Of a stretch of DNA of 23,861 nt, positions 1 to 8,065 are shown piece after piece; the first letter of the stretch is position 1, and each line of letters begins with the position of its first letter. This stretch comes from Coriobacteriia bacterium. GTDB taxonomy: Bacteria > Actinomycetota > Coriobacteriia > WRKU01. The notes under the pieces are model-generated. The model was not told the DNA's origin, made no database searches, and saw only the letters and a program-made list of their open reading frames with translations. Position numbers and translations under genes: made by a program. The stretch is from the NCBI GenBank assembly GCA_009784095.1, contig WRDL01000008.1:1-23861 (forward strand), in the 5' to 3' direction.

Positions 1-37
1 CTTGCGAGGTGCTTGATCACAAATCACAAGGCAATCA

Positions 38-66
38 ATTCTAAAGTGAGAAGGTAGGCTTGTCAA
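38..66 (-). promoter_or_regulatory. Sigma70-type promoter firing leftward out of the window
   Basis: On the - strand a perfect TTGACA (plus positions 61-66) is followed after exactly 17 nt by TAGAAT (plus 38-43). This is a near-consensus housekeeping promoter. The transcribed gene lies left of the window. In most bacteria rpmH (ribosomal protein L34) is divergent from dnaA at this place, so rpmH is the expected target, but this is inferred from synteny only. Confidence 0.6.
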
Positions 67-379
67 ATACGATTTTTAAGGTACGAGCGATTTTGCATGA
101 ACAACGGCTATCGACGAGTATGGACGATTTCTACCCCATCCCCCCGGTCCCTGCGGTCTTCGATCGGCATGTTGCTCTCTCGTTTCGATCATCATTTCAT
201 ACGCCTTCACACCCCCGCGTCTTCTCTTCCCGCACGAAGAGACATCAAATTGAGTTGCCCCTATCGGAAGGCATCGAACCTCCTTTCGGAAGGTGTTCTT
301 CCCCTGCTATTGCGGCCCCACCTTTCCATCTCGGCTCCCTCTGAATATCCCGGGCGTGTCAGTATAAAACATGAGAATC
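67..379. other. Non-coding stretch left of the origin, nothing recognised
   Basis: No convincing gene is seen. The + strand is pyrimidine-rich around 125-240. Short open frames here have no ribosome binding site and encode low-complexity Ser/Arg/Pro-rich peptides. The stretch is probably part of the rpmH-dnaA intergenic region. Confidence 0.4.
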
Positions 380-591
380 TGTGGAAACTGTGGAAAACGC
401 AGTTAGGCACGATGAAAAGCACTGTGGAAAACCTGGAAACGACCACGCCCGGTAAAAAAGATACGGGTGGATCATGCAAATACTGCTACTATTATCATCC
501 CTTTGTAACTTGACAGACGGATTTCTTTAGAACGGATCGGTTTCGCTTCTTTCCATCCAGTTTCCCACAAGTTTTCACCAGTTGTGGAAAA
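380..591. other. DnaA-box cluster, left part of origin region
   Basis: Several 9-mers match the DnaA box TTWTCCACA or its complement: TGTGGAAAC at 380-388, directly abutted by TGTGGAAAA at 389-397; TGTGGAAAA at 423-431; TTTCCCACA at 561-569; and TGTGGAAAA at 583-591. A modestly AT-rich segment lies at about 475-510. The cluster is upstream of the ATPase gene that precedes dnaA, so it may belong to a bipartite origin or serve DnaA autoregulation. Confidence 0.6.
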
Positions 592-686
592 CATGAAAAG
601 TGCAGATGAAATACTGCGAACACGGGTTCGCTTACGGAAAAGAGCAGGTCGATTTTGGAAGGTATCCTCTGTATTGGGATAGAAAG

Positions 687-718
687 TTATCTACAGCTGT
701 GGATAATTGTGTGGATTA
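687..718. other. Triple DnaA box
   Basis: Three 9-mers are packed in 32 bp: TTATCTACA (687-695), a perfect TGTGGATAA (698-706) and TGTGGATTA (710-718). They lie inside the maximal open frame of the following gene. This suggests that the true start of that gene is downstream and that this stretch is origin or regulatory DNA. Confidence 0.6.
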
Positions 719-746
719 CAGACTTTTACGGGAAAGAGACAGGAAA

Positions 747-1637
747 GTGGCACTACCTCGTGCGCAACAGGATATGCTCTCGCAAGAGGGGGCTCTTCAT
801 ACGCTGACGGTTGCGACCAACCTTGATTATTCCCAAGAAACGAACCACCAGACCCAAGACGAAGAGCACATATCCCTTATCGCTATTTATGAGGATATGG
901 CGTTCGCTCCCCGTATCATAGAGATCCCTTTCACTGACGCGCGGGAGACGATCGGAGCGCTCGCTGCGACCACCCATACCCAGGTCTCCAATCTGGGCGG
1001 CTCCTTCCCTTATCGCATTATTTCTGAAGCGTGTGAGAATCTGATCCACGCTGATTTTGCCGGAGTGGTCATCTCGATATCTGATCGGGGGAACACGTTG
1101 GTCATCTCAGACCAGGGCCCCGGGATCGCACATTCTTCCTATGCGCTCAATACCGGATTCACCAGCGCGACACCCGAGATGAAATCCATCATCCGAGGAG
1201 TGGGTGCAGGTTTCACGATCATCAAAGAGTATCTCGATAGTGTAGGTGGAACGCTCCGTCTCGATTCGAATATCGGTGGGGGAACGGTCGTGACACTTCG
1301 CCTGCAGCAGTCTTCCCAACAGCCCTCTGACTCCGAGGATAAGACCCCTCCCGGTCGCTTAAGCCATTCAAGTACTCCTTCCCAACAGAGTCCGTATGTT
1401 GCTCCAATCCCGAGCTTCACCCTCAACACACGTCAGAAGGATGTATTGGGCGTGCTGCTTAAATATGAATTTGTGGGACCACAACTTGTCTCACAAACAT
1501 TGGGGGTCGGTCTGGCGACCGCACACAGAGATCTCAAGGTGTTGGAGGAACATGGATTGGTCCAAAGGAACGAACGGAAGAAGAGTACACTGACAGATGC
1601 GGGTTTTGAATATGTTGATTATCTCTCGAGTCTTTAG
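747..1637 (+). CDS. Histidine-kinase-like ATPase with C-terminal winged helix
   Basis: The protein has a GHKL/HATPase_c domain. Visible motifs are the N-box (ENLIHADF), G1 (DQGPGIA) and G2 (GVGAGFTIIKEYL), followed by GGGTVVTLRL. There is no histidine phosphoacceptor or sensor domain, so it resembles anti-sigma-factor-type or stand-alone GHKL ATPases rather than a complete kinase. The last 70 or so residues form a winged-helix DNA-binding domain (TAHRDLKVLEEHGLVQR). The frame is open back to GTG 600, but DnaA boxes fill 687-718. GTG 747 has AAAGAG seven bases upstream and lies past the boxes, so I chose it. ATG 774 and ATG 897 are also possible, and the ATPase domain only begins near 900. The stop is 30 nt before dnaA, so the two are probably co-transcribed. 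A role in controlling dnaA or origin activity is an inference from position. Confidence 0.75.
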   Translation: MALPRAQQDMLSQEGALHTLTVATNLDYSQETNHQTQDEEHISLIAIYEDMAFAPRIIEIPFTDARETIGALAATTHTQVSNLGGSFPYRIISEACENLIHADFAGVVISISDRGNTLVISDQGPGIAHSSYALNTGFTSATPEMKSIIRGVGAGFTIIKEYLDSVGGTLRLDSNIGGGTVVTLRLQQSSQQPSDSEDKTPPGRLSHSSTPSQQSPYVAPIPSFTLNTRQKDVLGVLLKYEFVGPQLVSQTLGVGLATAHRDLKVLEEHGLVQRNERKKSTLTDAGFEYVDYLSSL

Positions 1638-1667
1638 CAAGATATATGTTTTGGAGGATGAAACGTA

Positions 1668-3116
1668 ATGGCTGATGTGGCGACGGTGGCTGCCCCCACC
1701 TACACGTTCATCGATGATGGGGTCATCGATAAAGATATTCTATGGCACGATCTTTGTGAATTATTGGAAGAAGAGCTACAGGAAGAAGGGATCAGTACCG
1801 CGAGAATGTCATCGACCTTCTCGTCGGCGGTCCCGCTCGGTATCACTGATGAAGGTCAATTCATCATCGGGGTCCCTAATGCATTCAACCATAGTGTCAT
1901 CACTAATATGCATTTGTCCGATATGAACAAATTGATCAACCGGGTGTCGGAATATGATGGTCTGACCTGCACTGTTGTGCTTGACCCGGATCTTGTTCCC
2001 ACTATCGCACTTGAGCCGGCGCCCGCTCCCACCGTGGTCGAGATCGTCGGCGAAGAGAAGAAGCACGACTCCACCACCTCGAACAAATTCGAGCCGAAGT
2101 TCACGTTCGATTCTTTTATCGTAGGAGAGTCAAATGAGCTCGCCTACAGCGCATCGCTCGCGGTCGCCGAATCGCCGGGTCTCAAATACAACCCTCTTTT
2201 CATCTGGGGTGGCCCGGGTCTGGGAAAGACCCATCTTCTCCAGGCGATCGGCTCATATGTCGAGCAGTGCTACCCCAACAAGAAGATCACCTACACCACC
2301 ATGGAAGAGGTCATGAACAAATATATCGACGCGGTCACCGTCAAGACGGTCGATATCAATTGGTTGAGAACCGAGTATCGCACCACCGATGTGCTCATCA
2401 TCGATGATATCCAGATCCTGGTCGGTAAAAAAGAGACCGCGGATTTCTTCTTCCATACCTTCAACAGCCTGAAACAACAGCGCAAGCAGATCGTGATCGC
2501 TTCAGACCGCTCCCCCGACCAACTTGATCTTGAAGAGCGGATGACCTCGCGGTTCAAATCAGGAATGCTCGCTGATATCCAACTGCCTTCCTATGAAGTA
2601 CGCCTCGCGATCCTCAAGCAGTATATCAAGACCCTTAATATCGAATTTCTCCCCGAGGCGCTCGAGTATATCGCGGAGCGCTCCTCGGGTAACATCCGTG
2701 AGATGGAAGGGGTGGGAACTCGAGTGAGCGCGCTTGCGGAGCTGCGTCATAAGGATACGGTCGATCTTGAGTTCGTCGAACATGCGACCGCTGGACTGTT
2801 CCTTGATCCGGCTAACCGCCCGGTATCGGTCGAGACGATCATCGGTGAAAGTGCCAAGTATTACAACCTCCAAAAAAGTGACCTAGTGGGTGTTAACCGC
2901 AAACAAGACATCGTGCATGCGCGCCATGTCGCGATGTATCTCTGTCAGGAGATGACCGATTCGTCGTATCCCGCGATCGGACGAGCGTTCGGCGGAAAGG
3001 ACCATACCTCGGTACTCCATGCGGTCAACAAGATCCGTAAAAAAATGAGCGAGGAACGCGATCTCTTCAACCAGATCCAGATGCTCACCAACCAGATCAA
3101 GAAGCGGGTGATCTAA
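1668..3116 (+). CDS. dnaA: Chromosomal replication initiator protein DnaA
   Basis: DnaA binds 9-mer boxes at oriC and, as an ATP-bound oligomer, opens the duplex and recruits helicase. The 482-residue protein shows an N-terminal domain I (residues 1-105), an acidic/proline linker to about 140, and an AAA+ core with Walker A GGPGLGKTH (about 181-189), Walker B VLIIDD (about 242-247) and SRFKSG (around 294-299). The C-terminal helix-turn-helix carries the DnaA signature (RHVAMYLC...GGKDHTSVLHA, about 416-456). A strong ribosome site GGAGG (1653-1657) precedes ATG 1668. DnaA boxes flank the gene on both sides, consistent with autoregulation and an adjacent origin. Confidence 0.98.
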   Translation: MADVATVAAPTYTFIDDGVIDKDILWHDLCELLEEELQEEGISTARMSSTFSSAVPLGITDEGQFIIGVPNAFNHSVITNMHLSDMNKLINRVSEYDGLTCTVVLDPDLVPTIALEPAPAPTVVEIVGEEKKHDSTTSNKFEPKFTFDSFIVGESNELAYSASLAVAESPGLKYNPLFIWGGPGLGKTHLLQAIGSYVEQCYPNKKITYTTMEEVMNKYIDAVTVKTVDINWLRTEYRTTDVLIIDDIQILVGKKETADFFFHTFNSLKQQRKQIVIASDRSPDQLDLEERMTSRFKSGMLADIQLPSYEVRLAILKQYIKTLNIEFLPEALEYIAERSSGNIREMEGVGTRVSALAELRHKDTVDLEFVEHATAGLFLDPANRPVSVETIIGESAKYYNLQKSDLVGVNRKQDIVHARHVAMYLCQEMTDSSYPAIGRAFGGKDHTSVLHAVNKIRKKMSEERDLFNQIQMLTNQIKKRVI

Positions 3117-3325
3117 GGGCATGGTAGTGTGGATAACACCGGTAAAAGGATGGAGTGTTCTTAGGACCGACCTGAAACTGTGGATAGAGTGGAAAAGTAA
3201 TGGTTGGTTTTCACCGAGTTATCCCCATAGACACACCGTCGTTGATATGGGAAGGTGTTAGTTATGAACATATCCACAGAGCTTATTGTTTTTATTATTG
3301 GTTTTATAAAGAACTAAGGAGAATC
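3117..3325. other. Putative oriC: DnaA boxes plus AT-rich unwinding element
   Basis: The dnaA-dnaN intergenic region holds TGTGGATAA (3128-3136, perfect), TGTGGATAG (3179-3187) abutting AGTGGAAAA (3188-3196), TTATCCCCA (3219-3227) and ATATCCACA (3270-3278). These are followed by an AT-rich tract (about 3281-3312) that would suit a duplex-unwinding element. Boxes followed by an AT-rich tract directly before dnaN match the origin layout of many Gram-positive bacteria. An open frame extending dnaN upstream to 3200 crosses these boxes and is not the real start. Confidence 0.75.
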
Positions 3326-4426
3326 ATGAAGCTGAATATCTCGAAGAACGAACTCGTCGCAGCACTCGCTATCGTTTCAAAGGCGACCTCGAATCGCTCG
3401 ACCATCCCGATACTGTCAGGGATCCTCATTCGCGCGACCGATGGTGAGATCGATCTCTTTAGCACCGATCTTGAGACATCGATAAAGACCTCAGCGGCAG
3501 GTCTGATAGAAGAGGAGGGTAGCGTAGTGGTACCCGCCAAGATAATCACTGACATCGTCCGCTCGCTCCCCGATGTGTCCATCCTTCTTGAGACCATCGG
3601 GCAATCCCTCTCCATCAAAGCCCATCAATCAAGTTTCACGATCCGCACCTTACCTGCCGAGGACTTCGTCAAATTCCCTGAGATCGAAGGAGTGGAGAGC
3701 ATCACTCTTCCCGCCGGAGAGCTCGCCGAGATGACCAAGAAGGTCGCTCGTGTGGTCGGCAGAGACGAGACCCGCGCGGTCCTGACCGGCATTCTCCTAC
3801 AGATCGACAAAAACACCATCAAGATGGTGGCGACCGACAGCTATCGGCTCGCCATCGTCGAGAAGGAACGTGAGGCGACCGAGGGTGCTGAGCAATTCGA
3901 AGCCCTCATCCCCGGTAAAGCACTCGATGATGTGGTAAAAATGGCAGATAAAAGCGCTAATATCGAGATCACCTTGACCACAAATCAAGTACGCTTCATC
4001 TTTGGTAGCACCACCTTTATCACCCGTAGGATAGAGGGGACCTATCCCAACTACCAGAACCTTCTTCCCGACGAGTATGCGCTCAAGGTGGTGCTTTCCA
4101 CCGAGGAGATGACCGAGGCGGCCAAACGAGCCGCGCTGATGGCGGCCAACAATACCGCGTTGAAGATGTCGGTCTCAGTCGAAGACCAAGCATTGATCAT
4201 GACCGCGCAATCGACCGATCAAGGACAGGCCGAAGAGGTCATCATGGCAAAAGCGGTCGGAGAAGATCGTGAGATATCGGCCAACCCGACCTACCTGCTC
4301 GATGGGTTGTCTGTGGTACCCGATGAATTCATCACCCTCGAGTTGCAGGAAGCCATGAAACCGGGCATCATCCGCTCAGAAGAGGGGGGATACCTCTACC
4401 TCTTTATGCCGGTGCGTCCGAACTAA
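3326..4426 (+). CDS. dnaN: DNA polymerase III sliding clamp, beta subunit
   Basis: The beta clamp is a homodimeric ring that tethers DNA polymerase III and other enzymes to DNA. From ATG 3326 the product is 366 residues, the usual length. It begins MKLNISKNEL, has the clamp-typical early segment (TIPILSGILI, FSTDLETSI) and ends in YLYLFMPVRPN, matching the family's conserved C-terminal LxMPVR strand. The start is fixed by AAGGAG at 3316-3321, five bases before ATG. The longer frame from 3200 would add 42 unrelated residues over the origin region. recF starts one base after the stop. Confidence 0.97.
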   Translation: MKLNISKNELVAALAIVSKATSNRSTIPILSGILIRATDGEIDLFSTDLETSIKTSAAGLIEEEGSVVVPAKIITDIVRSLPDVSILLETIGQSLSIKAHQSSFTIRTLPAEDFVKFPEIEGVESITLPAGELAEMTKKVARVVGRDETRAVLTGILLQIDKNTIKMVATDSYRLAIVEKEREATEGAEQFEALIPGKALDDVVKMADKSANIEITLTTNQVRFIFGSTTFITRRIEGTYPNYQNLLPDEYALKVVLSTEEMTEAAKRAALMAANNTALKMSVSVEDQALIMTAQSTDQGQAEEVIMAKAVGEDREISANPTYLLDGLSVVPDEFITLELQEAMKPGIIRSEEGGYLYLFMPVRPN

Positions 4427-4427
4427 C

Positions 4428-5639
4428 GTGTCATTTCGTATATCGAAACTACACCTGAAGAGGTTTCGCAACCACCACGATAGCTCTTTTGAACTCGATC
4501 CGAACCTGACGGTCCTTTACGGTCGCAACGCAGTCGGCAAGACAAGTGTCATCGAAGCGGTCCAAATGCTTTGCGAGGGAGCCTCGTTTCGAAAACCCAC
4601 ATTCAGTGAGATGATCGAGCACGGCAACGAACTTGGATCCCTTACCCTTGAAGCCTATGACCCGGATGTGACCCCTTGGCGCACACGCGCCGTCGAGTTG
4701 GTCCTCGAGCCACACAAACGGACCTATACCGTCAATGGCAAGGAGGTCTCCTTGGGTGAGGGGATCGCGGGGGAGATACCGGTCATCGTGTTCTCACCCG
4801 ATCATCTCGCACTTATAAAGAATTCGGCAAGTAGACGTCGCGAGGAGATCGATGGTGTCAACAAACAACTCTCCAAGAACTACGCGCGTCTGTGCCGCGA
4901 GTATACCAAGACCCTCAAGGGGCGCAACCGACTGCTCAATGAAGGGTACTACAATAATCCCACCTTCGAGGCATGGGACGATCAACTGGTAGTGGTGGGA
5001 AGCGCCCTCTATCTGAACCGTGCGCGCCTCCTTGAAAAGCTACAGATCCTCACCCAGATCCAGCATAGAGATATCGACCCCACCACCACGCTAGCGATCG
5101 AATATACCAACAATTGGGGGGCGACCCCGGACGCGACCAAAGAGGAGCTCGCGATCAGATTCCATGAGGCGTTGAGAGAGTACCGAGAGCAAGAGATCGC
5201 ACGGAGGGTGACGCTGGTCGGCCCCCATCGTGACGATATGATCTTCTCACTGGACGGTCACGACGCGCGCACATTCGGATCACAGGGGCAACAACGTACC
5301 ATCGCGCTCGCGTGGAAACTCGCACAACTCGATCTTGTCGAGCAGATAGCGGGGATACGCCCGCTCCTGCTCCTCGATGATGTGATGAGCGAGCTCGACC
5401 AGGTGAGGCGCGATGCGCTCATGAGGCGTGTGGGAAACGACACCCAGACCATCATCACCACGACCAACACGCATTATTTCGAGCCCGATCTAATGGAGCG
5501 CGCACTCCTGATAGAACTTGGCGAGGGCGAGTCGGGCGCGGTCGGAAAAAGCGGGGAAAACGAGCCCGAAATAGATACGCCCGGCCCCACCAAGAAAACG
5601 GAGAAAAAGACCTCGAAAAAGCACCGCGAAAAGGCATAG
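4428..5639 (+). CDS. recF: DNA replication and repair protein RecF
   Basis: RecF is an SMC-like ABC ATPase that helps load RecA at gaps through RecFOR. The Walker A GRNAVGKTS is at about 32-40. Conserved blocks include FSPDHLALIK, the REEID...Y segment, GPHRDD, the ABC signature GSQGQQRT and Walker B LLLLDDVMSELD. The 403-residue protein is longer than usual (about 360-380) because of a 40-residue C-terminal tail rich in Lys, Glu and Thr with no fold visible. The GTG start follows the dnaN stop by one base and lacks its own clear ribosome site, which suggests translational coupling. The next gene begins seven bases after the stop. Confidence 0.96.
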   Translation: MSFRISKLHLKRFRNHHDSSFELDPNLTVLYGRNAVGKTSVIEAVQMLCEGASFRKPTFSEMIEHGNELGSLTLEAYDPDVTPWRTRAVELVLEPHKRTYTVNGKEVSLGEGIAGEIPVIVFSPDHLALIKNSASRRREEIDGVNKQLSKNYARLCREYTKTLKGRNRLLNEGYYNNPTFEAWDDQLVVVGSALYLNRARLLEKLQILTQIQHRDIDPTTTLAIEYTNNWGATPDATKEELAIRFHEALREYREQEIARRVTLVGPHRDDMIFSLDGHDARTFGSQGQQRTIALAWKLAQLDLVEQIAGIRPLLLLDDVMSELDQVRRDALMRRVGNDTQTIITTTNTHYFEPDLMERALLIELGEGESGAVGKSGENEPEIDTPGPTKKTEKKTSKKHREKA

Positions 5640-5646
5640 GGCAGCG

Positions 5647-5976
5647 ATGGGGAACAACGACTACGACACGCGGGTGACCATGCAGTCATTCGACCTCGCT
5701 CTCTCATCGCTCATCGGGGATCTCGATGCGGATGGAACGCACATCGCCTACCAGTCCGCGGTGTCCAAAGGATTTAAAGAAATCGCAGGTCAAACAGTAA
5801 GCGAACATACCAAGGCGGTCCACTTCGACAAGGGGGTCGTGACGGTGGTGATGGACGCGGGGATATGGGCGCAGGAACTCACCTTCCTGGCCGAGGAATA
5901 TCGCGAAAAACTTAATAAATTATTAGGTGGCGATGTAGTAACGGCTCTGCGGTTTTGTACCCGCTCCATGAGATAA
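5647..5976 (+). CDS. DUF721 family protein (DciA-like)
   Basis: This 109-residue protein has the DUF721 pattern, with the central VVTVVMDAGIWAQELTFLAEEYREKLNKLLG motif region (W-A-Q-E-L core, about residues 65-97). DUF721 proteins include DciA, the ancestral replicative-helicase operator or loader, and in Actinobacteria they sit between recF and gyrB as here. A helicase-loading role is therefore likely but not proven for this short form. An alternative start is ATG 5680, since the ribosome site before 5647 is weak (AGGGCAG). The last residues (FCTRSMR) form a short basic tail. Confidence 0.85.
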   Translation: MGNNDYDTRVTMQSFDLALSSLIGDLDADGTHIAYQSAVSKGFKEIAGQTVSEHTKAVHFDKGVVTVVMDAGIWAQELTFLAEEYREKLNKLLGGDVVTALRFCTRSMR

Positions 5977-5997
5977 TAAAAGAGGTAAAAACCAACT

Positions 5998-6039
5998 CAA
6001 AACCATCCTCCTCAAGACTATGGGGAGTGGTCGGTTTTG
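5998..6039 (+). promoter_or_regulatory. Stem-loop in the gyrB leader
   Basis: CAAAACC (5998-6004) pairs with GGTTTTG (6033-6039), and the interior allows further imperfect pairing (CCATCC... with ...GGAGTGG). The structure ends nine bases before the gyrB ribosome site. It could modulate gyrB translation or attenuate read-through from recF. There is no U-tract, so it is not a standard terminator. The function is conjecture. Confidence 0.3.
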
Positions 6040-6058
6040 GCAAAAACAAGGAGACAAT

Positions 6059-7975
6059 GTGGCAAAAAAGAATGAGTCTTCGTATACAGCCAAAGACATC
6101 CAGGTACTTGAGGGTCTTGAGGCGGTACGTAAACGGCCCGGCATGTATATCGCGACGACCGGTTCACGCGGACTACACCATCTCGTCTACGAGCTCGTCG
6201 ACAACAGTGTGGACGAGGCGCTCGGCGGTTGGTGCACGGTCATCGATGTCGTGATCAACAAGGACGGGAGCGTCTCAGTCACCGACAACGGACGCGGAAT
6301 CCCGGTGGAAAGGCATCCGAAACTGCGCAAACCGACGGTCGAGGTCGTACTGACGACCCTTCACGCCGGTGGCAAGTTCGGTGGCGAAGGATACAAGGTA
6401 TCCGGCGGTCTGCACGGGGTCGGCTCCTCGGTCGTCAACGCGCTTTCGACCCGCCTGGTCGTAGAGGTCAAGCGTGATGGAAAGATCTGGAAACAGGAAT
6501 ACGAGTACGGTAAGCCGACCACAAAGCTTGAGCCGATCGGCAACACGAAGGCGACCGGTACCAAGATCACATTCTGGCCTGATCCCGAGATCTTCGAGTC
6601 GGTCGACTTCGACTATGATGTGCTCAAGACCCATCTGCGTGAGACCGCGTTCCTCAATCGCGACCTGCGCATCAACCTCTCCGACCTGCGCGATGAAGAG
6701 CCGCGCAAGGACGAGTTCCGCTACGCCGGGGGCATCATCGACTTCGTCAAATACCTCAGCAAGAACAAAGAGACGATCCACGCTCGTCCGATCTATCTGA
6801 GCGGTGAAGGCGAAGAGGGAGTCGTCGAGGTCGCGCTCCAGTGGAACACCGGCTACTCCGATATGACTTTGTCGTTCGCCAACAACATCAACACCCAGGA
6901 GGGGGGCACCCACCTCGACGGGTTCAAGAACGCGCTCACGCGTACGATCAACGACTACGCGCGTCGCAACAACATCCTCAAAGAGAAGGACGCGAATCTG
7001 TCCGGTGAGGACATCCGTGAGGGACTTGTCGCGGTGCTCTCGGTCAAGCTTCACGATCCCCAATTCGAGGGGCAGACCAAGACCAAGCTCGGTAATACCG
7101 AGATGCGCAGTTTCGTACAGCAGATCGTGACCCAAGGACTTGCCGAGTATCTCGAAGAGCACCCCCGACCCGCCAAACAGATCGTCGGCAAAGCGTCCCA
7201 AGCCGCCAAGGCACGCGCCGCTGCACGTAAGGCGCGCGAGGCGTCGCGCAAGGATGCCTTGCTCGGCGCAGGCTCGCTTCCGGGCAAGCTTGCGGACTGC
7301 TCGCTGACCGACCCGGCGCTCTCAGAGATCTACTTCGTCGAGGGCGACAGCGCGGGTGGCAGCGCCAAACAGGCGCGTGACCGCTCCTTCCAGGCGATCT
7401 TGCCCCTGCGCGGGAAGATACTCAATGTCGAGCGCGCCGGGCAGAGCCGCGCGTTCTCCAGCAAAGAGATACAGGCCATGATAACCGCGATCGGCACCGG
7501 GGTCGGCGAGGAGTTCGATGCCGAGAAGGTCAGATACCACCGCGCGATCATCATGACCGACGCCGATGTCGACGGGGCGCATATCCGCTGCCTCATACTC
7601 ACCTTCTTCTATCGGTTCATGCCCGAGATCATCGAGCAAGGCTACGTCTACATCGCTCAGCCACCGCTCTACAAGTTCTCGGTGGGCAAGAAGAGCCGGT
7701 ACCTGTACAACGAAGCCCAGCTCCAAGAGGAGATCGGCAAACTTTCCAAGGACGAGAAGTATCGCATCCAACGCTACAAGGGCCTGGGAGAGATGAACCC
7801 TGCGCAACTGTGGGAGACCACGATGGATCCGGCGCGCAGGACACTGCTGCAGGTCACGATGGACGACGCGTTGCTCGCCGAGGAGACCTTCTCGGATCTG
7901 ATGGGAGATCAGGTCGAACCGCGTAAAGAATTTATCCAGCGTCACGCGAAAGACGTTCGATTCCTAGATATCTAG
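6059..7975 (+). CDS. gyrB: DNA gyrase subunit B
   Basis: GyrB carries the ATPase of gyrase, which introduces negative supercoils. The GHKL ATPase domain shows VYELVDNSVDEA, DNGRGIP and GGKFGGEGYKVSGGLHGVGSS (spread over the first 130 residues). The Toprim domain shows FVEGDSAGG, PLRGKILNVE and DADVDGAHIR, and the C-terminus has RYKGLGEM. AAGGAG at 6048-6053 places the start at GTG 6059, giving VAKKNESS and 638 residues, the short Gram-positive type. The frame is open to 6020, but those extra 13 residues have no ribosome site. gyrA follows after 90 bp. Confidence 0.97.
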   Translation: MAKKNESSYTAKDIQVLEGLEAVRKRPGMYIATTGSRGLHHLVYELVDNSVDEALGGWCTVIDVVINKDGSVSVTDNGRGIPVERHPKLRKPTVEVVLTTLHAGGKFGGEGYKVSGGLHGVGSSVVNALSTRLVVEVKRDGKIWKQEYEYGKPTTKLEPIGNTKATGTKITFWPDPEIFESVDFDYDVLKTHLRETAFLNRDLRINLSDLRDEEPRKDEFRYAGGIIDFVKYLSKNKETIHARPIYLSGEGEEGVVEVALQWNTGYSDMTLSFANNINTQEGGTHLDGFKNALTRTINDYARRNNILKEKDANLSGEDIREGLVAVLSVKLHDPQFEGQTKTKLGNTEMRSFVQQIVTQGLAEYLEEHPRPAKQIVGKASQAAKARAAARKAREASRKDALLGAGSLPGKLADCSLTDPALSEIYFVEGDSAGGSAKQARDRSFQAILPLRGKILNVERAGQSRAFSSKEIQAMITAIGTGVGEEFDAEKVRYHRAIIMTDADVDGAHIRCLILTFFYRFMPEIIEQGYVYIAQPPLYKFSVGKKSRYLYNEAQLQEEIGKLSKDEKYRIQRYKGLGEMNPAQLWETTMDPARRTLLQVTMDDALLAEETFSDLMGDQVEPRKEFIQRHAKDVRFLDI

Positions 7976-8065
7976 GCTCAGTGCGACCGGCGGGAGCGTA
8001 AGCGCCGCTTAATAATGACGGACGGAAATGACACAACGAACAAAAAGACAGGATGAAGCAACGTT

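Noticed and set aside
60..513. Two overlapping + strand open frames (94 and 138 codons) left of the origin
   Set aside because: No ribosome sites; compositionally biased peptides; the second overlaps DnaA boxes.
3200..3325. 42-codon N-terminal extension of dnaN
   Set aside because: It crosses DnaA boxes and the AT-rich tract; AAGGAG and the standard MKLNIS start lie at 3326.
6275..7201. 308-codon frame antisense to gyrB
   Set aside because: Shadow of a codon-biased gene; the + strand is unmistakably gyrB.
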